NCBI GenBank assembly: GCA_036245805.1
Contig: BTRK01000002.1
Span: 20,825,067-20,889,066 of the forward strand
Source of the DNA: Pristionchus mayeri
Taxonomy: Eukaryota > Nematoda > Chromadorea > Rhabditida > Neodiplogasteridae
Direction of reading: 5' to 3'
Length of the DNA stretch: 64,000 nucleotides
Of this stretch, positions 47,706 through 60,187 are shown one piece after another. Positions within the stretch are counted from its first letter, which is position 1; each line of letters starts with the position of its first letter. The position numbers and the translations under genes were made by a program. The notes under the pieces were generated by a model. The model did not search any database and was not told the origin of the DNA. It was given only the letters and a program-made list of their open reading frames with translations.

Positions 47706-48422
47706 TCCTCTTCAACTACTACACTGATCACACCACTCCCTCACACTTTCACGACCAGTGTCGAAGGGAAGCTCCGCCCCCTCGTTCTCTTCCACCAATG
47801 GGATGAAGGAAGGGGCGTGGCCAGTCTGAATTCGTGGTGTATAATGGAATGGGCAAAGAGGGATGCGAGTGATTGAATGGTCTTTCAGCTTCTATGTAGG
47901 GGGGAATCCTAGATGGTATCAGTCCCGTGTCTCGTCCCTTCTAATGTGAGAGTGGATGTCCCCTCGGGGACTTCCACTGTCTCTCTCTCTCTTCTTACAC
48001 AGCTGCTCGCATTTACTATCACTGATTGTAGTCAGTATCTACATACTTCCAAGTATGCATTCACTTCTTCCAGTCTAAAATTTTGCGAAACATAGATATG
48101 TGTTGTTGTTATGCTAAAGCCGAACTTCGATTGTAAGTGGGTCGATTGTACCGTAACCCTTTGAGCTCTAAACGAGACCACCTTGGTAGTTGTGTAATAA
48201 TTCGTCCGTTTCACTCATTTCGATGTCACTTTTTGTGAGTGCCCGACCGTGTTCTCTCCTCCAATTCATTCTCCCTCTCTTCTCTTTCTGTTGTAAACGA
48301 GTGAATCTCTTTATGAGAGCGACTGCGAGGAAACGAGAAAAGACCAGAAGGAATGGATGAATGGAAGGAGGACACTGTATCAGAGAGAGGGGCATAGTCA
48401 GTATAGTGCACGAGTCATTCAG
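47706..48422. other. T-box upstream region
   Basis: About 700 bases upstream of the T-box start, so its promoter is probably here. No reliable exon is seen. Confidence 0.35.
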
Positions 48423-48605
48423 GCCACACGGCGTCCATCGTGCCCCTGTGTGTCCCCCATTGGAATTCGTCCCCCCTGGCCTCGTGTGCTAAGGACAATG
48501 CAGTGATCGTGTGGAAGTTGAATGCAGAGAAGAAAACTCTCGAGGGAAAGGGAGGGAGGAGGGGGAGAGGAGTGGCTGCTTCTCACCTGCTCATCCACTC
48601 CTAAT
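48423..48605 (+). CDS. WD40-repeat-like exon
   Basis: After an acceptor (cattcag) one frame reads GHTASIVPLCVPHW, then SSPLASCAKDNAVIVWKLN and stops at about 48603. A GH start, an xASCxxDNxVxVW end and the spacing are those of a WD40 blade. No neighbouring blades were found, so this may be the last exon of a gene I cannot assemble or a fragment. Confidence 0.35.
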
Positions 48606-49092
48606 CATTCTTCTTCTCCCTCCTATCATGCGTATAATAGTTTATCTTAATGTAATGAATTCTTACATGTTTTACTGAAATTATCCTCGGTTGCATTCCT
48701 TTCAAAAACTCTTAACAAAATGTAATTGAAATATCTTTCTGGCCCTGTCTGAAGAAATGTGGAATAGCGAAGGGAAGATAGGCCATCCCTTCGTCTCTTC
48801 ACACTCCTCCTTTCTGGAATGTGTGAGTGATTGACTGTCTTTGACTCTTCCCTCCCCCCTATCAAATCCCCCTTCCCCCGATTCCCGCAATGGCATTAGC
48901 TGAGATTGGAAAGGGTGATAGTCAAATCTTCCCTCTTTCCCACTCCCTCCCCTCCCCCTCTCCCACTCTTCCCTCCCTCTCTCTCCTCTCTTCCCTTCGA
49001 CGAGCCTTCTGTCAATTGGAAGACAAGTGACTATTCACTTAGAGAGATGAAAGAGGGATAGTACAAGCCAAGTCGAAGAGGGGAGAGATTGC
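48606..49092. other. No gene recognised
   Basis: A/T-rich then C/T-rich spacer with poly-C/T tracts at 48850-49000. No coding signal. Confidence 0.35.
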
Positions 49093-52000
49093 ATGGAGCA
49101 CTTCCTAGTTCAGCCAATGATGCAGATCCCGCACCGTTACTGCATCCAAGTATGTCCCGCTCCCCCCTCTCCCCTTCTCCCCCCCCCTCTCTCTGCTCTC
49201 CTTGTCAAATCCGTGCCTCTTCTTCTTTTCATCTCTTCATTGTCGTCTTTCTCCCTTGAGATCCACACGACCAGTGTTAATTCGTCGTTTTGTCTGTCGA
49301 GGGGAAGAAGGGAGGGGACGAAAGAGAAGGGAATCTGAGTGGAGAACAAGAACGAAGGGTTCATATATACGAGGAATAAGAACACATTGAACAGATAAGA
49401 ACTTCACAAAAGTGTGCACGTTCGTCCCTCATCACTATTGGAGAGAATCTTCACTCTTATCTGGCTCTCATTCCCGTAATTCGTTGTCATGGGGACATAG
49501 AGGGAGATTGAAGGAGAGGAGAGAGGGGCAATCTACCTTCTCATTCCATCATGACTGCATCGACAGTCTGCAATTGCTTGAAGCACTTCCATTCAGTGTG
49601 CAAGGAGACCTCCAGGTGATCACTTCCTCCTTCCCTCTTCCTCAATGAGTACTCTTGAGGGATCTTTCCTCCCCTTCGAATGTTTCTCTTCCTTCGTCTC
49701 ATCCGAGGAAGGAAATCAACCTGCACATCGTCCACGACAGTGCAGACGAGGTTCGTTCCCCCATCTCATTCCAAGTGTCCAAAGAATTTAAAAATGAGAA
49801 ACCCATAGGCCATGGCACAGTGTGTCAGAGAGAAGAATCTGATTCGGCGCGCTCTCATTACATTCCTGCCCATTCCGCTCAGTTTAAGGATGTGATAATT
49901 AAATATCTAAAATCGGTGAAGCATTTAATTAAAATTCGCAGAAAATTTTAAATAAGCAAATCTAAGATATAACGTAGCGTTAGAGATACAACCGTGATAA
50001 GTTTCAGAGGAAATTGAAATTTCGAAGCTGTTTTCTTCTAATGATTTGAATTTCCCCACTTTGCCTGAACTCTGTCTGAGCTTTCCCTGAACTGGCTAAC
50101 AACCAACTCGCTTAAACGCAGTTCAGAATATAGATACGATTGTGAAATGTTCGGGGGCATATTATCGTTGGGGAGAACTAAGCCATGGTTATGAGATCTT
50201 TAAAAATGAAATTTTACCTTTACTCATTCTTTAAAAAAGGATACCGATTTGAACATTTAAAATTTTCTGAGAAGTGTTATTGTATGCTTCACTGATATTA
50301 CTTGAGTTATCACACCGCCCACCCCAAGGGAATGGACAGAAATGAGAGTGGAAATGAGTCCTTCTCTCTGGTATGTCCGTGGTCTTTCATCACTCTCTCT
50401 CTTGCAGTTCGGTCGCATAGCCTACACTGTCTCCATCTTGCTCATCTTCTCCCTCATAATCATCATTCTCATGTTCCGATCAATTAAGAGATCCTCCTCG
50501 ACCGTCGAGGTTTCTCATCCAGATATTTCAGTCATTTATGTTTTGGATTTTCTACGAGATCGCAATCTTCGCCTATGTTGAGGAAAAGGCGTTGCTGAAA
50601 ATCTAACTTGCTCAAATTCAATTAGAAAAATCAACTAAACATTGTGAAAAAATTATGTGGTCGTTTGAGGAATGCCTTCAAATTAAAGGATGCCCAATGA
50701 GCTATGCCAGAAATATCTTAAAGTTACCGGACGAGGACGAAACCCTGATCTGACACTGATCTCGTCGCGTGTAGAGGGAGTATGCAAAAGTGAGAGAGCA
50801 CGAGATTACGCTGATCATTTCCGGCTTTCCCTTGAGGCTATTATTGATTTTTAGCATTTTTTGTATATTCATTCTCAACTAATTCAGCCATCGGCTATTC
50901 GATGGAGGACAAGAAATAGGAGGTCAATTTTGTCCTCGTCCGGTAACTTTAAAAAAAAATTTAGGGTTAAGGAAAGAATAATGGAAGCTTTCTTGAGTAA
51001 ATTCTTAACACGGGCACATTCCATCTGATAGTGTTATTTTAGACGTTGATCTAAATTGAGAAAACGATTTTTGGAATTTTTCTGGATTGTTGTCAAACTT
51101 TAAATAGCGAATTAGATGTGCTATATATTAGGTTGTAAAAAAAGTTTTGCACGATTTCGACCATGAAGTTTGAGCTCGCCTAAAATACTTCACTTGAATC
51201 GTCACGACATGACTGAATAGAATATGTTTGGGGAATACTTATTCTTGCGAGCGACAAAATAGTATGCTTATTGGGACCTTGAGGGAAACATTGGACGTAC
51301 AAGTTAACCCGTACGGGCAAATCAACCAAGTACTTTGTGTTCCATAATCACTCATCGAGTAGTGAAGAGTGCACTAATTGAGATCTAACTGTTGAGATGG
51401 AGGCTCTTCTGGATGCGATGAGATTCAGAGAAGAACTCGATCTACAGCAGAGACAGAAGAGAAGACTTCTCAAGGCGAAGACAAAAGTGAGCACATTACA
51501 CGATCAGAGGCTTGGCGTGAAATTGAACAGCATCATTTGTGAGAATGACAGCCGTATTTACAGCATTAAATGTGGGAGAATCGTATCTATAGAATAATTG
51601 TCGTTTCTCATGATACAAATTCCAGTAGTACGTTCACAATGCTATACAACCTATGAACGTAAAATTTACAACTAGAACTTTAAAAAATCACGAGTGAAAC
51701 GGACATTTTGTGGAAAGATTTTAGAGATAATCATCTTATATACTCAAAAGTGTTGCGATAAGTGCGCTGTCCCATCTCTTGCAATACTCTCTTTCAATAA
51801 TAATTGCTTACTGAAGTGCTACTTGATAATTTAAATAATGTAAGTTGTACTTCATTCCAAATTGGTCAGGCGTCCCTTTCTTCGTATACTATTAGAGTGG
51901 TCATCAAGTTTTCACCGATTTCTGACCCCCCTCTTTGAATTCGTATATTTTTTGGGCTCACATCGCCACATGTTATCCTGATGTCGATATATAGGGACAT

Positions 52001-55000
52001 GCTCGGCCTTTAGAATATTATCGTTGAAACGATGCAAATATATCTACTATGCCGCATAGTCTACGCGAGAAATCAAGATCTGCGTAACTTTGAAGTTTTC
52101 AGACAAATTAAGTTTTTATTTAAAGTCGCTGTACTTAGCATAGAAACTTTTAGATTTTCAATTATTTTTTCTATTGAAATTCCGAAAACCCTGATATCAG
52201 TGCGTTCGTCTAAGAATCGCAACCATGAGGGAGCAGGTAAAAGAGGCACTTTGTGTTTTTACCAGAATCTGATACCCCTAATGGTTCAGCTTTGATTCCA
52301 CTACTGCAATTGACCAGCAAAAATTGATTTGCATAATTACGCGTGTGATAAGTTTCACCAATTCATTCGTTTTTCGATCATATATCGGGTAAATTGAGCA
52401 AAAATCAAACGAAAACCTGGATTTAGACTAATCTCGATGTCCTGAATCCGCCTATGTATTTGATGTATGCAAATTCAAAATTTGAATTCTTGGTATAATG
52501 GATAAAGCATCTGCCACCCTTTTTGAAAGTAGCGAGTTCAATTTCGCTTTTTGCCTGCTTTTTGCTCCCTTCCCTTTCGTTATTGAAAAATACCAGGCAA
52601 TTTTAAATGCGAAATAAATGGAGTTAACAAGTGTCTAATAATATACATGCAGCCTTTTATTTTTTGCATTACACTATGATTAGAAAGATATTTTGTCGTA
52701 TTACCCTCCCCTGATTGTATCAGGTTGGCCGGAAAGTCTTTGTATATGGTTTTGTTTTAACACTGTTCGTCCCTAATGCATTTCGGATTTCCCTCATTCC
52801 TAGTGAATAACAAACAGTGATGGGCCGTAATAGTAAGCAACTCCCCATTCCTTTCCCTTCAGTCAGGCTCTAGTAGAGCCTGACTTAAGTATCATCCTGG
52901 AGCCACCCACTTCCGACATGTTCTGCTATACCTCACTCTATCCTACACAACGATGAAGGATTCGGAGACCCTACTGAAGAATTTTTATAACACACATGCC
53001 CCCTCTACAACACCTTCAGGAATTGGATCCATCGCTTCGAAGAAGACGACTTTTCCCTCAATGCATGGGATCGATCTGAGAGACCGCGTTCGTTGCATTT
53101 TGAGACTTTGAAGAAAGCTGTTGAAACGGACGCAGTTCAAAGTACCCGTAAAATTTCTATTGCACTTAGAGTCCACCATAGCACTGTCAGAGAAGGCTTA
53201 AGATCTCTTGAAATGAGAAAATATATCGGTCGATTCATATCCCATGATCTGAGGCAAGCCAGTCGAGACCGTCGTGTCAATGATTCCATTACTCTCCTCA
53301 TTCTCCAAGGTGGGGATCGATGGCTGGAACGGCTCGTAACGGGGAATGAGAAGTGGGTCCTCTAAGATAACATCACAGCAGAGCCCAGTTGGTTGGAGAA
53401 GGAGAGACCACGCAGGGTATCCCCAAACTTGACCGGCACCACAAGAAAAACAAGCTGGTAATGTGGTGGGGAGCGGATGGAGTGAACCAATCGGAGCTAC
53501 TCCCTGAGGGCATGGCAATTACCGGGACCAAGTACGTCACATATCTACATAATTTGAATTTGGAAGTCTATCGTTCAAGGCTGAAGGACAAGAAAGTGTA
53601 TAATCAGCAAAATGACCCCCGTCCCCAGGTCTCAAATCAAGTCGAGCAGGAATTGGCTGGATATGGATGGATGGTTCTCCCTCACCCCCCGTATTCTCCT
53701 GGCATGGCCCTGTCTGATTACTGGTTTTTCGCAGACCTGGCCCATGCCGTTCGAGGTAGGTCGTTCAATTACCGTGGAAGTCTGGAGTATGCTCTCAAGC
53801 ATTTCTTTGATTCGCGCTCAGGCGGGTTCTCAAGGGAGGGGATCCATACATTGCAGGTACGTCGGGCACATATTGCCAATAATGAGGACAAGTATAATTG
53901 AACGTATGCTTTTCCCTTCCCCAAGAAATACAGTTTTGAAAAATACACAAAGACTTTCCGGCCAACCTAATAATTATGCAAATCAATTTTTGCTGGTCAA
54001 ATGCAGTAGTGGAATCGAAGCTGGATCATTAGGAGTATCAGATTCAGGGAAAAAAAACCCAAAGTGCCTCTTTTACCTGCTCCCTTTTTCAGAGGATTCT
54101 GCGGTTCCTGATATGGAGTGTCTCCAGGAACGGCTTACCCTAGAAAAAGGAAAAACATCCGCAATATTCATAATTAGTGAGTGATAGGGCAAGAGATGTT
54201 CATTAATTTGAGCCGGCTCTTCAAGTCACAGGGGTAGTACAAAAACTCCAAAAGTGTGTATTTCGACGTTCTAAATTGGACACCTAAAATCCGAAGAACC
54301 TTCTGCATGAATGGAGATCCACATTCTCTCCAAAAGAGACTTGTGGTTTATACTTTAAAGGAAGTCCACATTCATGAAAATGAAATCTCAAGGACCGTCG
54401 GTGTTGAAACAGTACTCGAAAAACGTACCTTGATAAAGTCATGAAAACCCAAACTCGCATTTCCCGCTTATCTCTAAAAGGGCCCTTCGAGGCTGATGAG
54501 TCTCAACATTACCAGTAAGACATTTGTCCATCATGCTTTACTACTGTGGCTATGATTGGTCTCTCTTATCTCTCTTCTCTAAATGAAATGCTGACCCTTG
54601 TCAGGGTGTTGGCCAGCCACACGAAGTTGTTGGACATGGATGTATTCGTTTCAATGGTCGTACAGATTATGATAATGTGCTCTGAAAAGACTATAAAAGA
54701 CACTATCTACCATTAAAAGGCCTAAGTTGATTGAGCAACAATTAACGATGGGAGATGTCAGAATGCACTTTGGTCAAAATCGGTCAAAACTTTATGATCA
54801 TCCTGATGTTTTAGCAATGCTCAATAGAGTTATGCAGTGAATTAAATTGAGGTGACGGCGTGGTTGAGTCGATCGAATCAGAATGAGACGAGAGGATGGA
54901 AGAGCACTCCCGCACTTCTCCCCGTCAGGAAACCAACTACCAGGTAAGAGAGAAGATTAGAATCTGAAGGAGAGACTACTTCAGTTCGATGGTCTCGGAA

Positions 55001-55108
55001 GTGCCCGAGATAGTCGTGACAGAGGACATCCATCGAAGTCACACTCCCGCTCTCTCCTTAATCTACAACTTTGAAGGTTTCCTCGATTATGCATCCAATT
55101 CTTATTGA
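49093..55108 (+). CDS. One-pass membrane protein with basic tail (copy A)
   Basis: Exons are assembled by phase with moderate certainty. They run MEHFLVQPMMQIPHRYCIQ (49093-49149), CARSSLITIGENLHSYLALI (about 49392) and RKEINLHIVHDSADE (about 49710). Then come MDRNESGNESFSL (about 50332-50370), the TM helix IAYTVSILLIFSLIIIILMF with a basic flank (50408-50510), and EALLDAMRFREELDLQQRQK (51397-51488). After a 3.4-kb intron follow NETRGWKSTPALLPVRKPTT (about 54880-54942) and MVSEVPEIVVTEDIHRS to stop 55106-55108. An ectodomain with N-glycosylation sites, one helix and a tail ending in a PEIVVT motif is the picture. Copy B repeats helix, basic tail and PEIVVT. Family not recognised. The early exons (before 50300) may belong to another gene. 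The large intron contains a nest of transposons. Confidence 0.45.
52488..52556 (+). other. tRNA-like relic (A/B box pattern)
   Basis: The stretch tggtataatggataaagc followed about 35 bases later by gcgagttcaatttcgc resembles the D-arm/A-box and T-arm/B-box of an Arg-type tRNA. The acceptor stem does not pair and the anticodon arm is disturbed, so this is a tRNA-derived fragment inside the element, not a gene. Confidence 0.3.
52722..53967 (+). mobile_element. Mariner (Tc1/mariner family) transposon, inactive
   Basis: About 1,246 bp with inverted ends aggttggccggaaagtcttt / aaagactttccggccaacct, the classic mariner size and terminus. The transposase frame can be followed in pieces: a helix-turn-helix part (RKISIALRVHHSTVREGL), LVTGNEKWVL, VLPHPPYSPGMALSDYWFF and ALKHFFDSRSGGFSREGI to a stop near 53900. 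It is interrupted by stops and frameshifts. The first catalytic aspartate of the TGDEKW motif is Asn (53345-53347), while the third (LSDY) is present. A relic. Confidence 0.9.
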
Positions 55109-55894
55109 TTGTCTATGCATCATCCTCATCTCTTCGATTGATCTCTCCTTCTCAGGAGGGAATACTGCTCGCAGCTCCGTCGTTTCCACTGGAAATTCCC
55201 TCTTTTCCACTTCACTCGATTCTTCTTGTTCCAGAAAGAGAAGTCCGCACCCTGAATTCCATTCGAATTCTCTGCCTGACGCATGACAAAACTGGAGGGC
55301 ACTTCTTTTCTCTTTGTAATTGCAGCAACGTGCATATGATCATTAGATTGATTCCTTCGTCACAATGTATACACCTTCAAGATTATTTTCGATTTTTTCT
55401 GCATGTAATCTACATATCGGGAATACTAATAAACGAATAATGTAATTTTTGTTGATACCTAAGAAATCGTTGATTCGAACAGATGCTACCTGTCAAACTT
55501 TATGCGATATTTTTCTTACGAACTTGATGTAAATTCAAAAGTCGTGAATATCGGATAAATAGAATAATAGATTGTAGATGAACGACTCTTCCTCTTGTCT
55601 CTCTTCCGATTGCTGTGAGATTCTCCTCTCCTCCATTTCTTCAAACGAGGCGAACTCCAAACTAAAAGCAAGTACTTCATACTCTAATTCAAAAGTGATC
55701 AGAGTAACAAATAGCAGTAGAAAAATGTTTGGAATCGTAAGAATAATACGATTTCAATAATAAAAGAGAAGAATTTCAATTTCTCTGTATTGTATAAAAT
55801 ACTTAAAGCACAATATCATATTTAAAATTATTGAATCACAACCGCTGGAAGAAGAGTAGAAAAGAGAGCGATAGGAGGATATTGAAAGTGGAGA
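55109..55894. other. Spacer between membrane gene copies A and B
   Basis: A/T-rich. The frames seen (55071, 55105, 55578) have no coding character that I can support. It probably contains the promoter of copy B. Confidence 0.35.
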
Positions 55895-56912
55895 GTGGAT
55901 GATGAGAGTCTCTTCGAATCTTCATCCTCCCTCAGTCAGTGGGTGCTCGTGATCCGGCAGGGGCAGTTGCCTACACCATCTGCATCATCACTCTTTTCTC
56001 CTCCCTCATCATCCTTCTCATGGTCAGAGCCATCAAGCCAAGGGAAGACGAACAGGTACTCACTCCACATCCCTCCCAGTGGACTCTCCCCAAACAGACC
56101 AACTACCCCTTCTCTCCTACTCTTGTGAGTAGACAGGGAAAGAGTTGCGAAGACTCTTCCAATTCACTTTTGTGTTCTCAAGAGGAACGCGAACTCTCTC
56201 TCTCTCTCTTTCTCTCTCTAGAACTGTGCAAATAGAGAAAGAACTAGGATTAATGAGGGAGGTCTCTCCTTGGGTGGTCTTCACTATTTCAATATCTCGA
56301 TCCATGAAGTGATACCGTATATCTCTCTCAGGTCACGAGTGTTCTGTGTAATATGCGAGTGCGAGTGGATCGGGAGGAATCGAAGAGAAGGCAGAATCAG
56401 ATGAGAGAGGCTAAGAGATCAGCTCAGAAATGGCTGGGTCAACTGAAGAGTCGACGACTCTCTTTCAGAAGGGCCAATTCGGGTGAGAGGAAGGCACTAA
56501 TTCTAAGATACAAATGACTATAGTCCACAAGAAACACATACTTTCCGTTAACATTAATTATATACTACCTTCTGTTGCACAGCCTAATACTAGATACCGT
56601 GATGAATCCCCCTCGTACTCCTCTTCTCGAACCCTCTCCTCGTCCTGCCTCCAGAGCCAACTCGTATCAGGTTGATAACAACACTACAAATTGCTTTAAT
56701 ACAGATATTTCACAAAAGCATTGATGAAGTATCTGTGAATAGAATGATTAGCATGAATGGAGAGAGGAAGAGTTGAGGGATATCTGCCTGAGATCGTAGT
56801 CACGGGAGAAGCAATCCACGGGAGAAAAGCAGTGAACAGGACGGTATCCAGGTCAGATTCCATCTCTCCCTCCATCACCTCCATCACATATCCACAGTAT
56901 GCACCCACTTAG
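55895..56912 (+). CDS. One-pass membrane protein with basic tail (copy B)
   Basis: Exons: ARDPAGAVAYTICIITLFSS with LIILLMVRAIKPREDEQ (about 55945-56055); VTSVLCNMRVRVDREESKRR and on to KSRRLSFRRANS (about 56335-56480); LILDTVMNPPRTPLLEPSPR to ANSYQ (about 56582-56670); and EGYLPEIVVTGEAIHGRKAV to stop 56910-56912. It parallels copy A (helix, Lys/Arg-rich coiled tail, TPLL/TPALL motif, PEIVVT), so the two are tandem duplicates or closely related family members. The start is uncertain: MDDESLFESSSS at 55895 is in a different frame from the helix exon, so a short exon or an indel intervenes. The function is unknown. Confidence 0.5.
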
Positions 56913-58507
56913 AATGCAATTGAATGCAAAATTGAGACAGAAGAGTTGTATTTAGTGAGTCCTTAGTCAGACAGCGTTGAATTATTCAGACAATCTTCAG
57001 TATTCTCATACGATGAAGACTCCTTCCAATCCTCATCCAAATGATCCTCCTGAATCTCCTCCTTTCAACTTGCACGAAATACGATAAATCGAATTCTTCT
57101 TTACTGTTCAAGGGCAAACGCTGATTCGCACGATAAATAACCCTTTGTTTAACCTTCTCGCAACTTGTCCGTTCACTACATTTTCGTCTCTCAAACTTCG
57201 TTTCTTTCCATTTTCCCCACTCTACTCACGTATGAAACATACGTAGTAGTTTATCCATTCTCTTTCGAATTATCGTCATGAATGTCGAATCGGCCTTATA
57301 AAGGAAAAAAGAAATCACAAAAATTAAATAATCGAAATCATCTCACAGAAGCATTGAATCAGATGCATATTTGTTCTCCCTTGACCTACCCCAGAGGCAT
57401 ACGGTATGCCACCCATGGCGTATTTACAGTCTGGTAGGTCCTCGCATACACCTTCGAACCCCCCATCTCTCTTCCCTTTCCATCCCCATTTCCCTCCTCT
57501 CCTCTCTACGCAGTCACTTTTTGCCACTTTCCAAATATCCCTAGCTCTTTTTTGCAAGTAGAATTGCCCCTGCAGTCTCTCTCTCCCCCCTTATCTCTCT
57601 TCTTCTCTCTCGTTCTCTCCTCTCTTCTCTTCTCATACTTCTCCTCTTCGTCCTTCACTATCCTCGTCTCTTCTCTCTTCCTCCTCCCTACTCTCTCACT
57701 CAAAGAGTTCACATCCTTCTCCTCTCTTTCCCTTCCTTTCTCCCTCTGTTGCGATTCATTTCTACGAATATCATCACCCATCTCTCACCCCATCAACCAT
57801 CCCCCGTCCCCTCCCGTCCCCTCCCATCCCCATCCCATCCCCACCCCTTCCACCTTCTGTCGCATTCTCTTCCCATTGCTTCCTTATCTTTTTCTACCGT
57901 AAGCAGTGCAGAAACTGCGAAAACTTAAATGCACACTATACTATTGAAAGTGAGCCCACCGTAGCCTCCATCAGGGAGAAACTTCATCTCAACTACAGAT
58001 ACCTACAGTCTCCGATCGATATGAATACTGTAGTAGAGGAAGGATGAATGGAGAGATTGCACTATCTATCGTACGATGTGATCATTGATCGGGAATGTTG
58101 CGTGTCTTTGTGAGAGTCCAGACAACGGAGTTTCCCTCTATCACTCTCTCCTTCTCTTCCTCCTCCCTCCCCCTCCCCCTCCCCCTATCTCCCCTCCCCT
58201 CCTATCTTCTGCCCCATTCTCATTGCCTCCTCAGTCTACGCACTCTTCCCTTCCCCTCACACAGACAAGGGAGGTCTACCCTCCTCTCCCCTCCTCTCTC
58301 TTCCCTCTATAACTCCGCCCCTTTCCCCTCCACTTCGACTGAGTCTCCTCTTCAGTGTTGCGATCGGGTGGAGAGATGTCCTCCTCCTCCGATGCAGCCT
58401 TTTCATCTCTCCTTCCTACCGTAGTCCCTCTGATTCCCCACGAGACTCTCCACTCTTCATCTCCTCTTCCTGGTTCAGGTTCTTAATTATTCCATCCTCA
58501 CAATCAG
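56913..58507. other. mab-3 upstream region
   Basis: 1.6 kb, A/T-rich then very C/T-rich (57580-58300, long CTCTTCC and CCCCTCC tracts). The pyrimidine frames at 57552 and 58085-58424 are compositional. TACNGTA copies lie at 57896, 58028 and 58411. No gene recognised; it probably includes the promoter of the DM gene. Confidence 0.4.
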
Positions 58508-59727
58508 ATGATCGATGTCTCAGACCTTTCTGATGGGGAGAATGGAGTGAGTGGAATGGAGAAGGAGGACGATGAGAAGAAGTACTACTGCCAACGGTGT
58601 CTCAATCATGATCTCCACTTCCCTCGAAAGGGACACAAGACTGAGTGCTCGTGAGTGCATCCTACCGTACTCCTTCCCTTTCTACAGTATCCCTTTGAGA
58701 TATGCGAACTGTCCCTGTCCCGCATGTGCAATGGTTGAGCAGCGGAGACAACTGAACAATATGATCAGCAGGAAGAAAGTGGTGCACTTCCCCTCGGAAG
58801 TCGTTGATGGAAGGAAAGTAAGGTCAGCGAAGTTACCATTACTCTATTTTTTACTAACGATTACTAACGGTTACTTTTCTGAGCAACCTGCATGCTCGGG
58901 TATTCCCTCGATTTGCCTCTTTTCTCCTCACCTTTGCTTTTTCCTCAGAGATCCGAAATGCGCACGTTGCTACGCTCACGGGATCTTCTCCCGTCTACGA
59001 GGACACAAGAAGAACCAGTGCATATTCCAGCACTGCAATTGTGAACCGGTTAGTGGAACTGCAGTCAGTTATCGATCAGATCTACAACATTCTTCACCAT
59101 CCTACAGTACTCCTCTTTCAGTGTCAACTGGTGGGCACTCGTCGAGATTTGATGGCCAGACAAATAAGAGTACCTATCTATCTAAATAGTAAAATAAGTG
59201 ACTAAATGGGGTAGTTGAGATAACGATGGGTGATTATGCTGTAACTTATCAATAACTGATTTCGTGCCCGATCTAAATGTTACTCCTTGCAGCTGAGACG
59301 ATCTCAGAAGAAGATGTATGCTGACGGAGGGAAGAAAGGAGGGAAGAAAGAGACTTCTCCTCCCTCGATGCTCACCCCCTCTCAATCGCCCCTCCTCACT
59401 CCTCTTCGTCCTATCGCTGTTGCTCCTTCTTCCTCCATGGAGTCTCTCTCTCCCTCTCTCAGTCCTCTCTCTCCTTCCCACTCTTCACTCTCTTCCTCTT
59501 CTCTCCACTCAGTGGATCCTTCTCCTGCTTCTCCCGTCTCTCAACTCTTCCATTTCCTTCCTCACATCAATCCTTCATTCATTACTCTTTCTCTTCCATT
59601 CCCTTCCGTCAATCTCCTCCCTCCTCCCCCTCCTCCTCCCCTTCAACCGATCACCCCCGAGTTTCTCCATTATCTTCTATTGAGTCTTCAGAATCCCATC
59701 GCTCCTCTTCCTTCTCCTACTCAGTAG
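58508..59727 (+). CDS. mab-3: MAB-3-like DM-domain transcription factor (two DM domains)
   Basis: Doublesex/MAB-3 family DNA-binding regulator; mab-3 drives male differentiation in C. elegans. The start MIDVSDLSDGENGVSGMEKE directly follows an acceptor. DM1: KYYCQRCLNHDLHFPRKGHK, TECSYANCPCPAC, AMVEQRRQLNNMISRKK. DM2: RDPKCARCYAHGIFSRLRGH, KKNQCIFQHCNCEP, then across a short intron CQLVGTRRDLMARQIRLRRS. All zinc-binding Cys/His of both domains are there; two tandem DM domains mark MAB-3 rather than other DMRT proteins. In exon 2 I chose the acceptor ctttgag|ATATG because it gives the family's Cys spacing. The tail is Ser/Pro/Leu-rich (SLSPSLSPLSPSHSSL) to the stop at 59725-59727. Converges on pno-1. 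Confidence 0.93.
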
Positions 59728-60187
59728 GTCACTGTTATATTTCTTTGTTCTCTTCGCTTGCCTCTCTTCCATTCCTTCTAGTGAATTATTTCTGCTATCC
59801 GGTAGTCTCTAATAATCTTTGATCGAGTAGTTTACATTCGCCGTACGGTTAGTTGTTAGTATTCATTTGTTCTTCCGTTTTCTCTCTTCTAATCGACTCA
59901 GTCGATTGCATTCCATCATGTCTCTAGACATCAGGAGAGTTCCTTCCTTATCTCAGAGATCGGTCCTAGCCCCATTCTCGTGAATTTAAACTCTCAGTTC
60001 AACTGTCTAATCTCAGTCGTAGTTGCTACTAAAGCCAGTAATAAACTAATTGTTAATAAATCTTTTTTATCTTCAACAAAACACAACGAAAAGAAGAGAT
60101 GAGTAACAACAACAAAGGACAGAGAAGTCGGCGGTTACAAGTCATATCGATTGACGTGGAGGGATGAGTCGTTTTATCTCCTTCTCA
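59728..60187. other. Convergent 3' region of mab-3 and pno-1
   Basis: The 3' UTRs of both genes probably share these 460 bases. No feature beyond A/T-rich stretches. Confidence 0.4.

Larger units (their letters stand above)
52229..54090. mobile_element. Element with ~115-bp TIRs, split by a mariner insertion
   Basis: 52229-52345 (starting gagggagcaggtaaaagagg) is repeated inverted at 53969-54090 with about 90% identity. The inside is 377 bp of A/T-rich sequence and then the mariner at 52722-53967, which sits hard against the right arm. So an older foldback-type element was later hit by a mariner, all within the long intron of membrane gene copy A. Confidence 0.75.

Noticed and set aside
57552..58424. 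Several frames of 75-116 codons, Ser/Leu/Pro-rich
   Set aside because: Pyrimidine tract composition; frames on both strands open equally.
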